A stretch of DNA of 64,000 nt, from the NCBI GenBank assembly GCA_017964005.1, contig JAGCSR010000026.1, positions 28,551 through 92,550 on the forward strand. Reading direction: 5' to 3'. A model generated the notes under the pieces. The model was not told the origin of the DNA and did not search any database. It worked only from the letters and a program-made list of their open reading frames with translations. Each line of letters begins with the position of its first letter. Position 1 is the first letter of the stretch. The stretch comes from Clostridiales bacterium (GTDB lineage Bacteria > Bacillota > Clostridia > Saccharofermentanales > Saccharofermentanaceae). The translations under genes and the position numbers were made by a program. Shown here piece by piece: positions 14,837 to 23,865 of this stretch.

Positions 14837-15193
14837 ATGCAGGAGAAACTTTTCGACAGCGAAGCAAAGGTAATGGAGATCTTGTGGGAGAAAGGCACTC
14901 TGTCTGCAAAGGAGATCTCATTGATCGCAGCAGAATCCATCGGCTGGAATAAGAATACGACATATACGGTCATCAAGAAACTTGAGGCCAAGGGTTTTAT
15001 CAGAAGAGACGAGCCCGGATTCATGTGTACTCCTCTGGTCTCCCAGGAAGAGATACAGAAGAAGGAAGCATCGACTCTGCTGAACAAAGTTTTCGGAGGG
15101 TCCCGTAAAGCGTTGTTCTCGGCGCTTCTGGAAGACGAGAAACTCTCCCGTGAAGAGATAGAAGAACTTAAGGATCTGATAGACAAGAGGTGA
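14837..15193 (+). CDS. BlaI/MecI/CopY family transcriptional repressor
   Basis: A 118-residue winged-helix repressor. The family pattern is clear: FDSEAKVMEILWEKG, LSAKEI, then the recognition region IGWNKNTTYTVIKKLEAKGFI, and a C-terminal dimerisation helix pair (FGGSRKALFSALLEDE, EEIEELKDLI). The Asn-Phe/Phe cleavage bond of BlaI is not obvious. GGAGGTG precedes the ATG. Two operator-like dyads lie directly upstream, and the M56 protease gene overlaps or abuts its end, as in bla/mec-type signalling pairs. Confidence 0.93.
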   Translation: MQEKLFDSEAKVMEILWEKGTLSAKEISLIAAESIGWNKNTTYTVIKKLEAKGFIRRDEPGFMCTPLVSQEEIQKKEASTLLNKVFGGSRKALFSALLEDEKLSREEIEELKDLIDKR

Positions 15194-15198
15194 TCCTG

Positions 15199-16113
15199 AT
15201 GATAGGAGAGATTTGTTACTGGATCTTCAATATGAGCATCGTAGCTTCCTTAATGGGGCTTATAGTGCTGCTCGTAAGAAGGATAAAGGGCATTCCCAGA
15301 AGGATATCAGTTTTCCTCTGGCTTATACCCTTCTTCCGTATGTGCATTCCTTTCGGTATCAACAGTTCCTGGAGTCTGATGTCTCTCATATCGAGGTTCA
15401 CCACCAGGACCGTAACGGTATATGAAGCGGGGGATGATCTGGCTTTCTCATTTACCAACACCATAATGGCTGCCGACAGTTATTCCCCGATGACATATAA
15501 GGTGAACATCTTAGAGGATGTATTCAAGGTTGCGGGAACTGTCTGGCTCACAGTGGCATTGGCGATCTTGATCGCATTGACGATCATCTATGTAACTACG
15601 AAGATAGAAACGGATGATGCAAGGCTTTTGGAGAAGGGGATCTACCTGTCGGATAAAGTATCCGGTCCTGCGGTATACGGGATTATAAGACCTAAGATCA
15701 TATTGCCGGAATCCTACGAAGGCCAAGATCTTGAGTACGTCATACAACATGAGAAGACACACATACGGCGTCTCGATAACCTCTGGAGGATCATAGGGTT
15801 CATAGTGGCATCACTTCACTGGTTCAATCCGCTTTCCTGGATCTTCCTCAAATACTTTTTGGAGGATCTTGAGCTTGCCTGTGACGAGATGGCGGTCGCA
15901 AACTACGGTGAAGAAGAACGCAAGGATTATGCAAGAGCACTTCTGTCATGCAGTCAGAGCAAAAGCATGCTGGTATCTGCTTTCGGAGGTGCCAAGGTAA
16001 GGACGAGGATCGAAAACGTCCTGTCTTATAAACAGATGACAATATTTTCCGCTATAGGATTTACTGCGCTGATAATAATCATCATTTATACATTGATCAC
16101 GAATGCGGGATAA
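15199..16113 (+). CDS. BlaR1/MecR1-like M56 membrane metallopeptidase, short form
   Basis: A membrane zinc protease of the M56 family, about 304 residues. I prefer the ATG at 15199, 8 nt from AGAGG; a GTG at 15190 overlapping the repressor stop is also possible. Transmembrane helices lie near residues 7-27, 35-52 and 110-132, with a last one at the C-terminus (IFSAIGFTALIIIIIYTLI). The active site is HEKTH (about residues 184-188), followed by LACDEMAV with the third ligand Glu. Unlike BlaR1 there is no extracellular penicillin-binding sensor domain after the last helix, so the inducing signal must be sensed otherwise. It presumably inactivates the cognate repressor. Confidence 0.9.
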   Translation: MIGEICYWIFNMSIVASLMGLIVLLVRRIKGIPRRISVFLWLIPFFRMCIPFGINSSWSLMSLISRFTTRTVTVYEAGDDLAFSFTNTIMAADSYSPMTYKVNILEDVFKVAGTVWLTVALAILIALTIIYVTTKIETDDARLLEKGIYLSDKVSGPAVYGIIRPKIILPESYEGQDLEYVIQHEKTHIRRLDNLWRIIGFIVASLHWFNPLSWIFLKYFLEDLELACDEMAVANYGEEERKDYARALLSCSQSKSMLVSAFGGAKVRTRIENVLSYKQMTIFSAIGFTALIIIIIYTLITNAG

Positions 16114-16130
16114 GGAAAGGAGATCAGAAA

Positions 16131-16595
16131 ATGAAGATCAGAGCATTATTGTTGGCATCTGTCATGATGTTATCCATGACGGCATGCAGCGCCGTAAACG
16201 GCGCAGAGGTTACACCCTCCCAAAGTGTAGAACAGGAACAGGCAGACAGGAGTCTTGAAGAACTGCAAAAAGAGTGCCCGGAGTATTTTGAACTGTCGGC
16301 ATTCAAAGGAATCGAAGTCTATGTCTGGCAGATGGCAGAGGATTCATACAGGTGCGGTATGATGAGCGGAACAAACCGCAACAAGACGGACGAAGAGATA
16401 TGGGATCTTGCGAATCATTCCCTGTCGATAGAAGAAGCCAAGACGATCCTCGCATCTCTTAATGCAGACAGTGAATACCTGATCGTCATACCGGTCATCC
16501 AGCCGGTCTCAAGCTATCAATACGAGATCGACGATAAATACTGTGAGACGGTAAAAGATCTGTTTAAAGATTCTGCTGTTAAGGGTGTTATCTGA
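16131..16595 (+). CDS. small lipoprotein in the BlaI/M56 operon
   Basis: A 154-residue lipoprotein with a strong ribosome site (AAAGGAG) 17 bp after the protease gene. Signal peptide LLASVMMLSMTAC has its lipid Cys at about residue 19. A Glu/Gln-rich linker and a small mixed alpha/beta domain (about residues 50-150, with IEVYVWQMAEDSYRCGMMSG and YLIVIPVIQPVSSYQYEI) follow. I do not recognise the family. Being third in the operon, it is likely under the same repressor and may be a sensor or effector of the envelope response. Confidence 0.85.
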   Translation: MKIRALLLASVMMLSMTACSAVNGAEVTPSQSVEQEQADRSLEELQKECPEYFELSAFKGIEVYVWQMAEDSYRCGMMSGTNRNKTDEEIWDLANHSLSIEEAKTILASLNADSEYLIVIPVIQPVSSYQYEIDDKYCETVKDLFKDSAVKGVI

Positions 16596-16627
16596 CCCGG
16601 AAGAAATGTTGGAAAGGAGATGGAAAT

Positions 16628-17242
16628 ATGAGAAAGACATTAGCTGTGTTATTGGTCGTATCGATGCTTATGATAATGGCATCGTGCGCAGGAGGAGCAG
16701 GGATGAATAAAGACATCGGGAAAGTGTTTGCGACTGTTTGTTCCGCGGACGAGGCGCTGGCTTTGGCGAAGAGTTCGGACGTTGTAGTTATCGAAGAGCA
16801 GGGATGTACTTCCGGTCAGAAGGTATGGGACAGTTTCTATAAGGACGTATCAGCCGGGAAAGCCGCATCGGTCCTTGTTGCGGATTACTACACCCTTGAT
16901 AATGCAAACATGAGCGAAGAACTCTACGAGCAGGAGAAGGATCAGTATCCTCAGCTTTACTTCTGTCTCGTAAAGTTCGACGGCAAGAAGTATTCCATAG
17001 ATACGCGCCTGAGCACATCTTCGGAATCCGAGAAGCAGGAGACCTATAACTGCCTTCAGCACTACACGGGAGATGCTCCGACTGAAGATGCCCTCTACGA
17101 TAAATACGAATACTACGTGCTGACTGATGATGCGGATGTAACCTGGGATGAGATCATGGCAAGCATGCTGGATTCATCGACACCCGAGTTTATAAAACAC
17201 TATACGGTCTACAGCAATTTTACCGGTTGGAAAGGAAAGTAA
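16628..17242 (+). CDS. lipoprotein of unknown function
   Basis: A 204-residue lipoprotein, fourth in the BlaI/M56 operon, with GAAAGGAGATG upstream. The signal peptide ends MLMIMASC (Cys about residue 20). The mature domain begins FATVCSADEALALAKSSDVVVIEEQGC and contains LVADYYTLD, LYFCLVKFDGKKYSI and a helical C-terminus ending in FTGWKGK. The two internal cysteines could form a disulfide. No family recognised. An intrinsic terminator about 115 bp downstream closes the operon. Confidence 0.83.
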   Translation: MRKTLAVLLVVSMLMIMASCAGGAGMNKDIGKVFATVCSADEALALAKSSDVVVIEEQGCTSGQKVWDSFYKDVSAGKAASVLVADYYTLDNANMSEELYEQEKDQYPQLYFCLVKFDGKKYSIDTRLSTSSESEKQETYNCLQHYTGDAPTEDALYDKYEYYVLTDDADVTWDEIMASMLDSSTPEFIKHYTVYSNFTGWKGK

Positions 17243-17358
17243 GGGATAGAAGGGAAGATAAAGAAAAGGCAGTCTGATGATCGTCAAGAACGTGATCGGG
17301 TCCCGGAGAAGATCCTCCGTAAATCTTATATCCGGCGCAAGTGTTATAATCCTAATAG

Positions 17359-17389
17359 CAGATATCTTCGGAATATCTGTTTTGTTTTT
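17359..17389 (+). terminator. intrinsic terminator with a UUCG-type loop
   Basis: CAGATAT (17359-17365) pairs with ATATCTG (17373-17379) around a C-TTCG-G loop and is followed by TTTTGTTTTT. A TATAAT at 17345-17350 just upstream hints that a short transcript may start and be attenuated here before the surface-protein gene. Confidence 0.75.
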
Positions 17390-17415
17390 CGCGACAAAAC
17401 TCCGGGAGAGGTGTA

Positions 17416-20115
17416 ATGAAGATAAAGCACATTACAACGATCATGGTCTTGATAAGTCTTGCGGCAGCTGTTTTGCCGCAGGATGCCATATATGCATACT
17501 CTGTTCAAGATCATGTTGTGATCACTTCATTGGATATCTCCGTTACGAGTCCTTTATGCGGAACAGGTTCCGACACTGAGATCGAATGGTATCCCTATCT
17601 TACGGCGGGAGATGAATATCCCGAGAAAGATGATGCAGTCGAAGTCATAAAAACGCAGTGGCTGACCGTTGAGAAGGACGATGAAGAAGATAAAGAGAAT
17701 AAAAAGGACAAGAAAGACAAGAAGAACAAGAAGGATAAAAAAGATAAGGAAGAGAAGCTCATTCCTTTCGAAGGGACTTTTGCGGGCGGAGAGAAATACA
17801 AAGTATATATCAGCTTCAGACTTAAGAGCGGCTACAGTTACGCATCAGGTCTGACCAAGAAAAAGATCGGCTGGGAAGACGGGATCGAGAACAAGAAGAT
17901 CATTGAGTTCAAAGATAATGTAATGACCTTCACTTGTGATATTACCTGTAAGCATGATAAGGATCCGGAGAGCAGCGTGATGACCGCAGCCACCTGTATA
18001 ACGCCGGATAAAGAGACTTATTACTGCCTGGGGTGCGGACAGGAGATAGAGGATATAGGCAAGATCGATCCTGACGCCCACGACTGGAGCGAATGGAAGG
18101 AACTTACGGCTGCAACGACCCTGATCGAGGGCAGCAGGAGCCATATCTGCAGTTACTGCAGCAAGGAAGAGACAGTCAGGTTCCCGAGGCTCTACACCCA
18201 TGTGTATGAACCCGAGACCTCCTGGTTGATGTCTTCTACAGTTGCGTGGCCTTCCGACGGAAGCGTGTTCGATGTTGCCAAAGCCGATGTGCGCCCCGGG
18301 ACTGCCTTCGTATGGCTGGATAAGGATCTTAAAGTCTACGACCGCAACGGTGATCTTCTCAAAGATAATATAGAAGACTATGTCAGGGAGACATCTTCTT
18401 CGCTGATCCCGGCATTCTATATCGAAGATGCCGAGACTGCAGCGGCACTCAAATCCTGGCTCAAACAGAGCGGACTTAAGGATTGTTTTGTGGTTGCAAC
18501 TCCGGGGAAGAGGGATCTGGTAAGGGACGTTGCGGACATCGTTCAGGTAAGGGGAATGCTGGACTATTCGATCTTCGAGAAGTTCAGCAAACATGATATC
18601 GCCGATATCTCCGACGCGGTCAACAGATCCCGGGGCAGGGTGATCATCATAAGTCAGAAGGCGGCTACGAGGAAGAATATAAAGGCTCTTCAGGCGGTGT
18701 GCAATTCAGTGTGGGTAAAGACCGATGGTGACATTAAGGAGCTCCTGACTCTTTATACCGACGGGGTAAACGGAGTCGTTACCGAGAACTTCGGCAAAGC
18801 AATAGACGCGATCGGATTCTTCAACGATGATGCTCCCACGCTCTTAAGAACTCCTCTTATCATCGGGCACCGCGGTGACCCGTCAAATTATGTCGAAAAT
18901 ACATTGGAATCCGCTATGGGAGCATATTCCGAAGGTGCGGATTGCGTGGAAAACGATGTTCATCTTTCCCGTGACGGGCAAGTCGTTATAAAACACGATT
19001 CCACTCTCGGGACATTGACCGGTCAGGAAGGTGTTGAGATCAAGGACAAAACTCTGGAGGAGATCAAAGCGATCGATTTTGTATGGGACGGTGAATTCGG
19101 TGTTACGAGCACGAATGAAGTCAATTCCGATAATCCCACATACGGGAATCTTTTCGATGGGGATCTTTACGGGCAGAGCAAAGGATACGGATATAAGATC
19201 CCGACATTAAGGGAGTATTTCGAGGAATTCAGCGACAAAGATGTCGTGCACTTCATAGAGATCAAAGAATACAATCTCAAGACCTTGAAAGCGGTAAATG
19301 ATCTTATCAATGAATTCGATCTTCGTGACAGGGTATTCATTATCACTTTCGGACAGAAGACGATGAAAGCCATGTACGATAAATATCCTAATTACTCCCT
19401 GGGTGCATTGGGAGTGAACATCAAGGATTACAGTGAAGGATATCCATATATGCTGTGCGATGAGATCTGTGAGGCGGAAGGAGCCGAGGCCGGTCTTGAG
19501 AGGATCTATGACAGGATTGACAGATGGAATGCTTCATTGAATATCCCCAATCCCAACAAGGATATGGTGAGGGCAGGACGCCACAGGGGTCTTACCGTGT
19601 GGCCCTGGACATATACTCTTCCGGACAGCGCAGAAGATCTTGCGGAGGATTATAAATTCGGAATGAACGGACTTACCGTTGACCAGCCGTGGTTTGCTTC
19701 GGGATATATAGAAGAGATCAGATCTGAAGATATCACTGTGGAAGATATTGAGGATGTTCCAAAGCCTTTGGCAGTAACAAAGACCGGTGAGACGGAACTT
19801 CTGGGGAATGCGGAACTTAAGATCATTGAAGAGGCAGGATACCCTGACGGGTTCGAACTTGCGATATGGCGTTATAAGGAAACAATGACCATTGACGGGA
19901 AAGACTACGGTTATTACTATCTGTATTCCAATCCGTTCACGATAAGTATCCTCCATAAGGAACAACCGGTAAGTGAAGAGGAACCCGAAGATGTGAACGA
20001 TACATCTCCTTTGCCGGGGATCATCGGAACCGTATCTGCTTTGGCGGCAGCAGGCGCGGGAGCAGTGTTTGTTATAAGACGTAAGAGCAAAAAGCAGAAG
20101 GGGGTTACTCGCTGA
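17416..20115 (+). CDS. large surface protein with a glycerophosphodiester phosphodiesterase (GDPD) domain
   Basis: An 899-residue exported protein. Signal peptide MKIKHITTIMVLISLAAAV, then a beta-rich domain interrupted by a Lys/Asp/Glu-rich tract (about residues 88-118, rich in KKDKK). Two CxxC-containing segments (YYCLGCGQ, HICSYCSK) recall the Cys-pair repeats of clostridial surface proteins. The catalytic GDPD core starts at about residue 484 with IIGHRGDPSN and ENDVHLSRDGQVVIKHDST, then FIEIKEYN; these hold the His pair and metal ligands for hydrolysis of glycerophosphodiesters. The C-terminus is a Pro-rich linker, a membrane helix (GTVSALAAAGAGAVFVI) and a basic tail. It probably acts on phospholipid or teichoic-acid-type polymers at the surface. 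GGGAGAGG precedes the ATG. Confidence 0.9.
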   Translation: MKIKHITTIMVLISLAAAVLPQDAIYAYSVQDHVVITSLDISVTSPLCGTGSDTEIEWYPYLTAGDEYPEKDDAVEVIKTQWLTVEKDDEEDKENKKDKKDKKNKKDKKDKEEKLIPFEGTFAGGEKYKVYISFRLKSGYSYASGLTKKKIGWEDGIENKKIIEFKDNVMTFTCDITCKHDKDPESSVMTAATCITPDKETYYCLGCGQEIEDIGKIDPDAHDWSEWKELTAATTLIEGSRSHICSYCSKEETVRFPRLYTHVYEPETSWLMSSTVAWPSDGSVFDVAKADVRPGTAFVWLDKDLKVYDRNGDLLKDNIEDYVRETSSSLIPAFYIEDAETAAALKSWLKQSGLKDCFVVATPGKRDLVRDVADIVQVRGMLDYSIFEKFSKHDIADISDAVNRSRGRVIIISQKAATRKNIKALQAVCNSVWVKTDGDIKELLTLYTDGVNGVVTENFGKAIDAIGFFNDDAPTLLRTPLIIGHRGDPSNYVENTLESAMGAYSEGADCVENDVHLSRDGQVVIKHDSTLGTLTGQEGVEIKDKTLEEIKAIDFVWDGEFGVTSTNEVNSDNPTYGNLFDGDLYGQSKGYGYKIPTLREYFEEFSDKDVVHFIEIKEYNLKTLKAVNDLINEFDLRDRVFIITFGQKTMKAMYDKYPNYSLGALGVNIKDYSEGYPYMLCDEICEAEGAEAGLERIYDRIDRWNASLNIPNPNKDMVRAGRHRGLTVWPWTYTLPDSAEDLAEDYKFGMNGLTVDQPWFASGYIEEIRSEDITVEDIEDVPKPLAVTKTGETELLGNAELKIIEEAGYPDGFELAIWRYKETMTIDGKDYGYYYLYSNPFTISILHKEQPVSEEEPEDVNDTSPLPGIIGTVSALAAAGAGAVFVIRRKSKKQKGVTR

Positions 20116-20189
20116 ATCGTTGACAGGCGTGATCGTCTGATGTATGCTGGCAGTAACCAAAAAGTTACCAATAAGATGAGGTATATAAG

Positions 20190-21407
20190 ATGAGAAAGAT
20201 AACAGCATCACTTCTGATATTGACTATGGTCCTCGGCATGTGTTCCTGCACGGTTCCGAAGGAACCTGAGGAAAGCACGGCGTCAACACCTGCAGAAACG
20301 ACAACTGCTTCTTCCGAATCCACAACGGCAGAAGAAACCACGGCGGCTTCTTCTAAAGAGCCTTCTTATGTTGAATCAGGTTATCTCAAAGGATTAAGGA
20401 TAGAGAAAGAAAACTGTTTTGTCAGCGAGAATGAGAAATTCCAAGACCTTATCAACTGGACGATGAAGAAAGCTGTCAGCACTTACTTCAAAGGGTCCCT
20501 GATCATAGCAACAGACGATGAGGTGCTTCTTTTCGCAGGTCCCAACCAAACGACGGATGTGGATGGCAATCCGGTGGACCCTTATACCACATATGAGATC
20601 GGTTCTGTCACCAAGATGTTCACGTCAACGATCATCTTGAAGATGGCAGAAGAAGGGAAGATCAAGCTTGATGACAAACTGGGAAAGTACTTTCCCGAAT
20701 ATAAGAACGGCAAAGATATCACCATCGAAAACCTTCTGACAATGTCAAGCGGGATCCCGGATATGGCAAACGAGCCTGATGTATTCTGGGGTGGAAAGGT
20801 TACCAATAAACTTAATGATACCCTTCTGTCCGACGAGGATTTCCTGGAGTGCCTGTATGCTCTGAAACCGACTTTCGAGCCCGGGACGAGATGTGAATAC
20901 AGCAACACGAATTACCATATCCTCGCCATGATCATCGAACAGATCGAAGGCATGAGCTACGGTGAAGTTGTCAAGAGGGATATATTCGATCCTTGCGGAA
21001 TGGAACATTCGAGTGCCCAGACCAACGGGGATGTTACCAGCGTGCCTGATGACGACAAAGGTTATCATGATTTCCAGAACGGGGCCAGAGGAGCAGGCGA
21101 TATACATTCCTGCTCGGCGGATATGATAGCGTTCGACAGAGCCCTGTTCGGAGGTAAGATAATCAGTCCGGAATCTTTGGAAGCAATGAAGAAGGAAATA
21201 TCGCCTACGCAGTATGGATACGGTCTTATGCAGTATGAGGACTTTGCATTCGGACACAGCGGCGCAACGGTCTCTTACGTTACTCAGAATGCGGTCATCG
21301 AGACCGAAGAATTCGGACGGGTTTACTTCTTCGGATCCACTTCAACTGTATTGGGGATCGAGGGCCTGACCAGGTCTTTGGAGATGGCGATCAACTGGGC
21401 AAAGTAA
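20190..21407 (+). CDS. serine beta-lactamase-like lipoprotein (class C/DD-peptidase fold)
   Basis: A 405-residue lipoprotein hydrolase. A lipobox occurs at LGMCSC, then a Thr/Ser/Ala-rich linker of about 35 residues. The three active-site elements of the family are present: S139-V-T-K142 (IGSVTKMFTS), YSN in CEYSNTNYH, and HSG in FGHSGATVS. It is a probable D-Ala-D-Ala carboxypeptidase, esterase or endopeptidase rather than a proven beta-lactamase. It follows the GDPD gene by 75 bp with a ribosome site GAGG. It lies about 5.4 kb after the BlaI-like repressor, so control by that repressor is possible but not shown. Confidence 0.9.
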   Translation: MRKITASLLILTMVLGMCSCTVPKEPEESTASTPAETTTASSESTTAEETTAASSKEPSYVESGYLKGLRIEKENCFVSENEKFQDLINWTMKKAVSTYFKGSLIIATDDEVLLFAGPNQTTDVDGNPVDPYTTYEIGSVTKMFTSTIILKMAEEGKIKLDDKLGKYFPEYKNGKDITIENLLTMSSGIPDMANEPDVFWGGKVTNKLNDTLLSDEDFLECLYALKPTFEPGTRCEYSNTNYHILAMIIEQIEGMSYGEVVKRDIFDPCGMEHSSAQTNGDVTSVPDDDKGYHDFQNGARGAGDIHSCSADMIAFDRALFGGKIISPESLEAMKKEISPTQYGYGLMQYEDFAFGHSGATVSYVTQNAVIETEEFGRVYFFGSTSTVLGIEGLTRSLEMAINWAK

Positions 21408-21460
21408 CATTTCTTGTGTAGAATCAATAAACACAATGTAATATAAAGGTAAAATAATGT

Positions 21461-21477
21461 ACTTTGATTATCAAAAT
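21461..21477. promoter_or_regulatory. FabT-like operator upstream of the DUF4190 gene
   Basis: ACTTTGATTATCAAAAT contains the TTTGATnATCAAA palindrome. It overlaps a possible -35 TTGATT (21464-21469) of a promoter whose -10 would be GATAAT (21488-21493, 18-nt spacer). The same motif controls the fatty-acid operon further right. Confidence 0.6.
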
Positions 21478-21521
21478 TGTGTGCTATGATAATCTCATGA
21501 CATTTAAGGAGGTATGAAATA

Positions 21522-21833
21522 ATGTCTGAAGTACAAACAAGCGGAAACAACGGCAAGACGATGGCAATCGTAAGCATGGTACTGGGTATCCTTTCCATCT
21601 GCGGAAGCTATGGTCCTTTCATCGGCCCTATCATGGCTATCGTAGGTCTCATCCTCAACGGTAAGGCTAAGAAGGCAGGAAATGACAGTGTATTCCTCAA
21701 GGTTGGTAAGATCACATCCATCATCGGTCTTATCCTCGGAATCCTCGGTTCCATCCTCTTCATCGTATTTACCGTATTCATGGCTGCAGCAGGCACAACT
21801 GTTGATTATGCTAACGGTACATTCGCTAACTGA
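21522..21833 (+). CDS. DUF4190-type small membrane protein
   Basis: A 103-residue protein with two hydrophobic regions: TMAIVSMVLGILSICGSY with PFIGPIMAIVGLILNGKAKK, and KITSIIGLILGILGSILFIVFTVFMAAAG. The K-x-N/A-KK turn between Gly-rich helices is the signature of DUF4190. Codon use is very biased (atc, ctc, gta), suggesting high expression. AAGGAGG lies 7 nt before the ATG and a strong terminator follows. Function of the family is unknown; the FabT-like palindrome upstream suggests control together with lipid synthesis, which would fit a membrane-property role. Confidence 0.88.
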   Translation: MSEVQTSGNNGKTMAIVSMVLGILSICGSYGPFIGPIMAIVGLILNGKAKKAGNDSVFLKVGKITSIIGLILGILGSILFIVFTVFMAAAGTTVDYANGTFAN

Positions 21834-21865
21834 GAATAATCGGATAGTTTGAACCAATGAAACCG

Positions 21866-21897
21866 AAAGACCGCTTCCTTCAGGGAAGCGGTCTTTT
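21866..21897 (+). terminator. strong terminator after the DUF4190 gene
   Basis: AAAGACCGCTTCC (21866-21878), TTCAG loop, GGAAGCGGTCTTT (21884-21896), then further T. It also serves the convergent GH5 gene that ends at 21911. Confidence 0.9.
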
Positions 21898-21910
21898 AAT
21901 TTGCATCGGG

Positions 21911-23737
21911 TTATCCTTTTTTGTTGATGTATTTGTCATACTTATACAAGAACGTAACCATCTGTCTTCTTGCGCATTTGCCGTCGGGACGGAAAGTGCC
22001 GTCGGAGTATCCGGCGAGGATCTTATTCTCCGAGGCCCAAAGGGTCGCAGAGTAATAGTAGTCGGACTTTGTAACATCGTTAAACTTGTTTCGGGATGAC
22101 TTGGGGGCGGGGCTTCCTGCCAGGCGCCAAAGGAATGTTACGGCATGACGGCGGGCACAGGTGATCTGAGGTCCGAAGGTGCCGTTTTTGTACCCTTCGA
22201 CTATATGGTTCTCATTACCCCAGATACATGCCTTGTAGAAATAATCACTCTTCTTTACATCAGAGAATCTGCAGGTTTTCGACTTGGGGGCAGGTTCTCC
22301 CATAAGTCTCCAGATGAAGGTAACCATCTGCGCTCTCGTACAGATATTGGAAGGTTTGAACTTTGTCTGTTTGTCGTATCCTTTGACGACTTGTTTATCC
22401 GTAAGATAGTAGGTCGGTTCGTACCAGAACGAGGATGTGTCGGTGACGTCCTTATACAGGACCTGGACTTTGCACGTGTATTTCCTGCCTGAAGCCGACG
22501 CTGTTATGGTTACGCTCCCCGCGCTTACTCCCTTGATCTTCCCGGAAGATACTGTTGCGACCGAACTGTCGGAGGAAGACCATGTGACCTTAGATGATCC
22601 GGGTACATTAAGGTTTACGGAAGAACCGCAGGTTACGGTAAGGGAAGTTGTCGAAGTTATATCCTTCGCTGAAGACTTGTTATCGTCTTTGCGCGAATGA
22701 AGGATCTTATAGATCCATTTGCCTGACCGGGTAAGGTCAGATGTAACAGAGAATCCGGATGACTTGGTGCAGTTCGTGTTGAAGAGCGATGCGGATTCCG
22801 CTTTGTTTGCCATGCCCCACATCAGATATCCGATGCCTTTGCCGTCAAGATAACTGATCCAGTTGTCGCCTTCATTCTCGTCAACATTGCCGTTGCCTGA
22901 AGCTTCCGAGATCCCGAATTCGGTTACGAGAACGGGAAGTCCTTTTGTAACTGCCCCGTCCAGTTTATCGCGGTACTGATCCCTGTGGGTTGCCGCGTAG
23001 AAATGGAATGTGTAGAGGAGATTGGCATAAGAGAGTCTGTCGGATGCTGCAATGTCCACATCCTGGGACCATGTGGGAGTGCCGACGATTATAACGGAGT
23101 CGGGCGCATTCTTACGGATGGCCGGGATAACTTTGGAAGCGTAGTTTTTTATCCCCGACCATGTTCCTGACGAAGGCTCGTTGCAGATCTCGTAGATCAC
23201 GTTCGGAACATTTTTGTATTTGTTTGACATCTCCCGGAAAAAGATTACCGCTTCATCAGTATATCTTGAAGGATCTATGTTCAGGATGTGCCAGTCGATG
23301 ATGACATACATGCCGGAATCAACGGCATATCTGACACCGTCGTCGATCAGGTCCTTGAGCTTCTTTTGCATCTTGGACTGGTCGTGACAGTCGTTATTCG
23401 TACCGCTCATGTAGCCGTTATATTCTTCGACGTACATTGCAAGTCTTACGGCATTTGCTCCCCACTTATCGTGCATCTCACCGAACCATTTCTGATTGAT
23501 GTAAGAAGGGAATGAAGCGTATTGATTAAGGTTCTTGTACCAGTTGATGCCGTGGGTCGACAAACCCCTGAGCTGAACGCGGCTGCCTGAATCATCGCAA
23601 AGGTACTGTCCCTGCAATTTGAGTTTGGGAAGAGATGAGGCGGCTTCCGTTTGTGCCGGGAAGATAAAAACAGAACCTGAAACTATGGTTACGATGATCA
23701 GAAAAGAGATCAGAGATCTTATAATTTTCGAGCGCAT
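21911..23737 (-). CDS. SLH-anchored GH5 family endoglucanase-like enzyme
   Basis: A 608-residue surface glycosidase, likely an endo-beta-1,4-glucanase. The start at 23737 (MRSKIIRS) has AAGG upstream and gives a proper signal peptide (residues 1-33); a longer frame lacks both. GH5 catalytic domain about residues 40-345: RGLSTHGINW, WGANAVRLAMY, IIDWH, acid/base Glu187 in YEICNEP, HFY, and nucleophile Glu273 in VTEFG. A Big_2-like Ig domain follows (residues about 370-440, VTWSSSDSSVATVSSGKI). Three SLH repeats at the C-terminus (TRAQMVTFIWRL, ARRHAVTFLWRL, ARRQMVTFLYKY) hold it on the wall. Together with the cytoplasmic GH3 enzyme it supports beta-glucan use. Confidence 0.95.
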   Translation of the reverse strand: MRSKIIRSLISFLIIVTIVSGSVFIFPAQTEAASSLPKLKLQGQYLCDDSGSRVQLRGLSTHGINWYKNLNQYASFPSYINQKWFGEMHDKWGANAVRLAMYVEEYNGYMSGTNNDCHDQSKMQKKLKDLIDDGVRYAVDSGMYVIIDWHILNIDPSRYTDEAVIFFREMSNKYKNVPNVIYEICNEPSSGTWSGIKNYASKVIPAIRKNAPDSVIIVGTPTWSQDVDIAASDRLSYANLLYTFHFYAATHRDQYRDKLDGAVTKGLPVLVTEFGISEASGNGNVDENEGDNWISYLDGKGIGYLMWGMANKAESASLFNTNCTKSSGFSVTSDLTRSGKWIYKILHSRKDDNKSSAKDITSTTSLTVTCGSSVNLNVPGSSKVTWSSSDSSVATVSSGKIKGVSAGSVTITASASGRKYTCKVQVLYKDVTDTSSFWYEPTYYLTDKQVVKGYDKQTKFKPSNICTRAQMVTFIWRLMGEPAPKSKTCRFSDVKKSDYFYKACIWGNENHIVEGYKNGTFGPQITCARRHAVTFLWRLAGSPAPKSSRNKFNDVTKSDYYYSATLWASENKILAGYSDGTFRPDGKCARRQMVTFLYKYDKYINKKG

Positions 23738-23865
23738 AGAGGAGACCTTCTTTCCGAATGAGACAAATATATAAAATATTATACAACCATTACCCTTTTG
23801 CGTCGGAATCATTTATAATAGAGAATGCGGGGAAAGTACTTCATACTGCGAAAGGAGGATAAAGA

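Noticed and set aside
17277..17579. 100-codon frame with a hydrophobic N-terminus before the GDPD gene
   Set aside because: It overlaps the terminator and the start of the GDPD gene, becomes Cys-rich nonsense, and lacks a good ribosome site.
17595..17801. Ser/Phe-rich minus-strand frame
   Set aside because: Shadow of the Lys/Asp-rich tract of the GDPD gene.
20190..21407. Calling the gene a true beta-lactamase
   Set aside because: SxxK, YxN and HSG are shared by esterases and DD-peptidases; nothing in the sequence shows beta-lactam hydrolysis.
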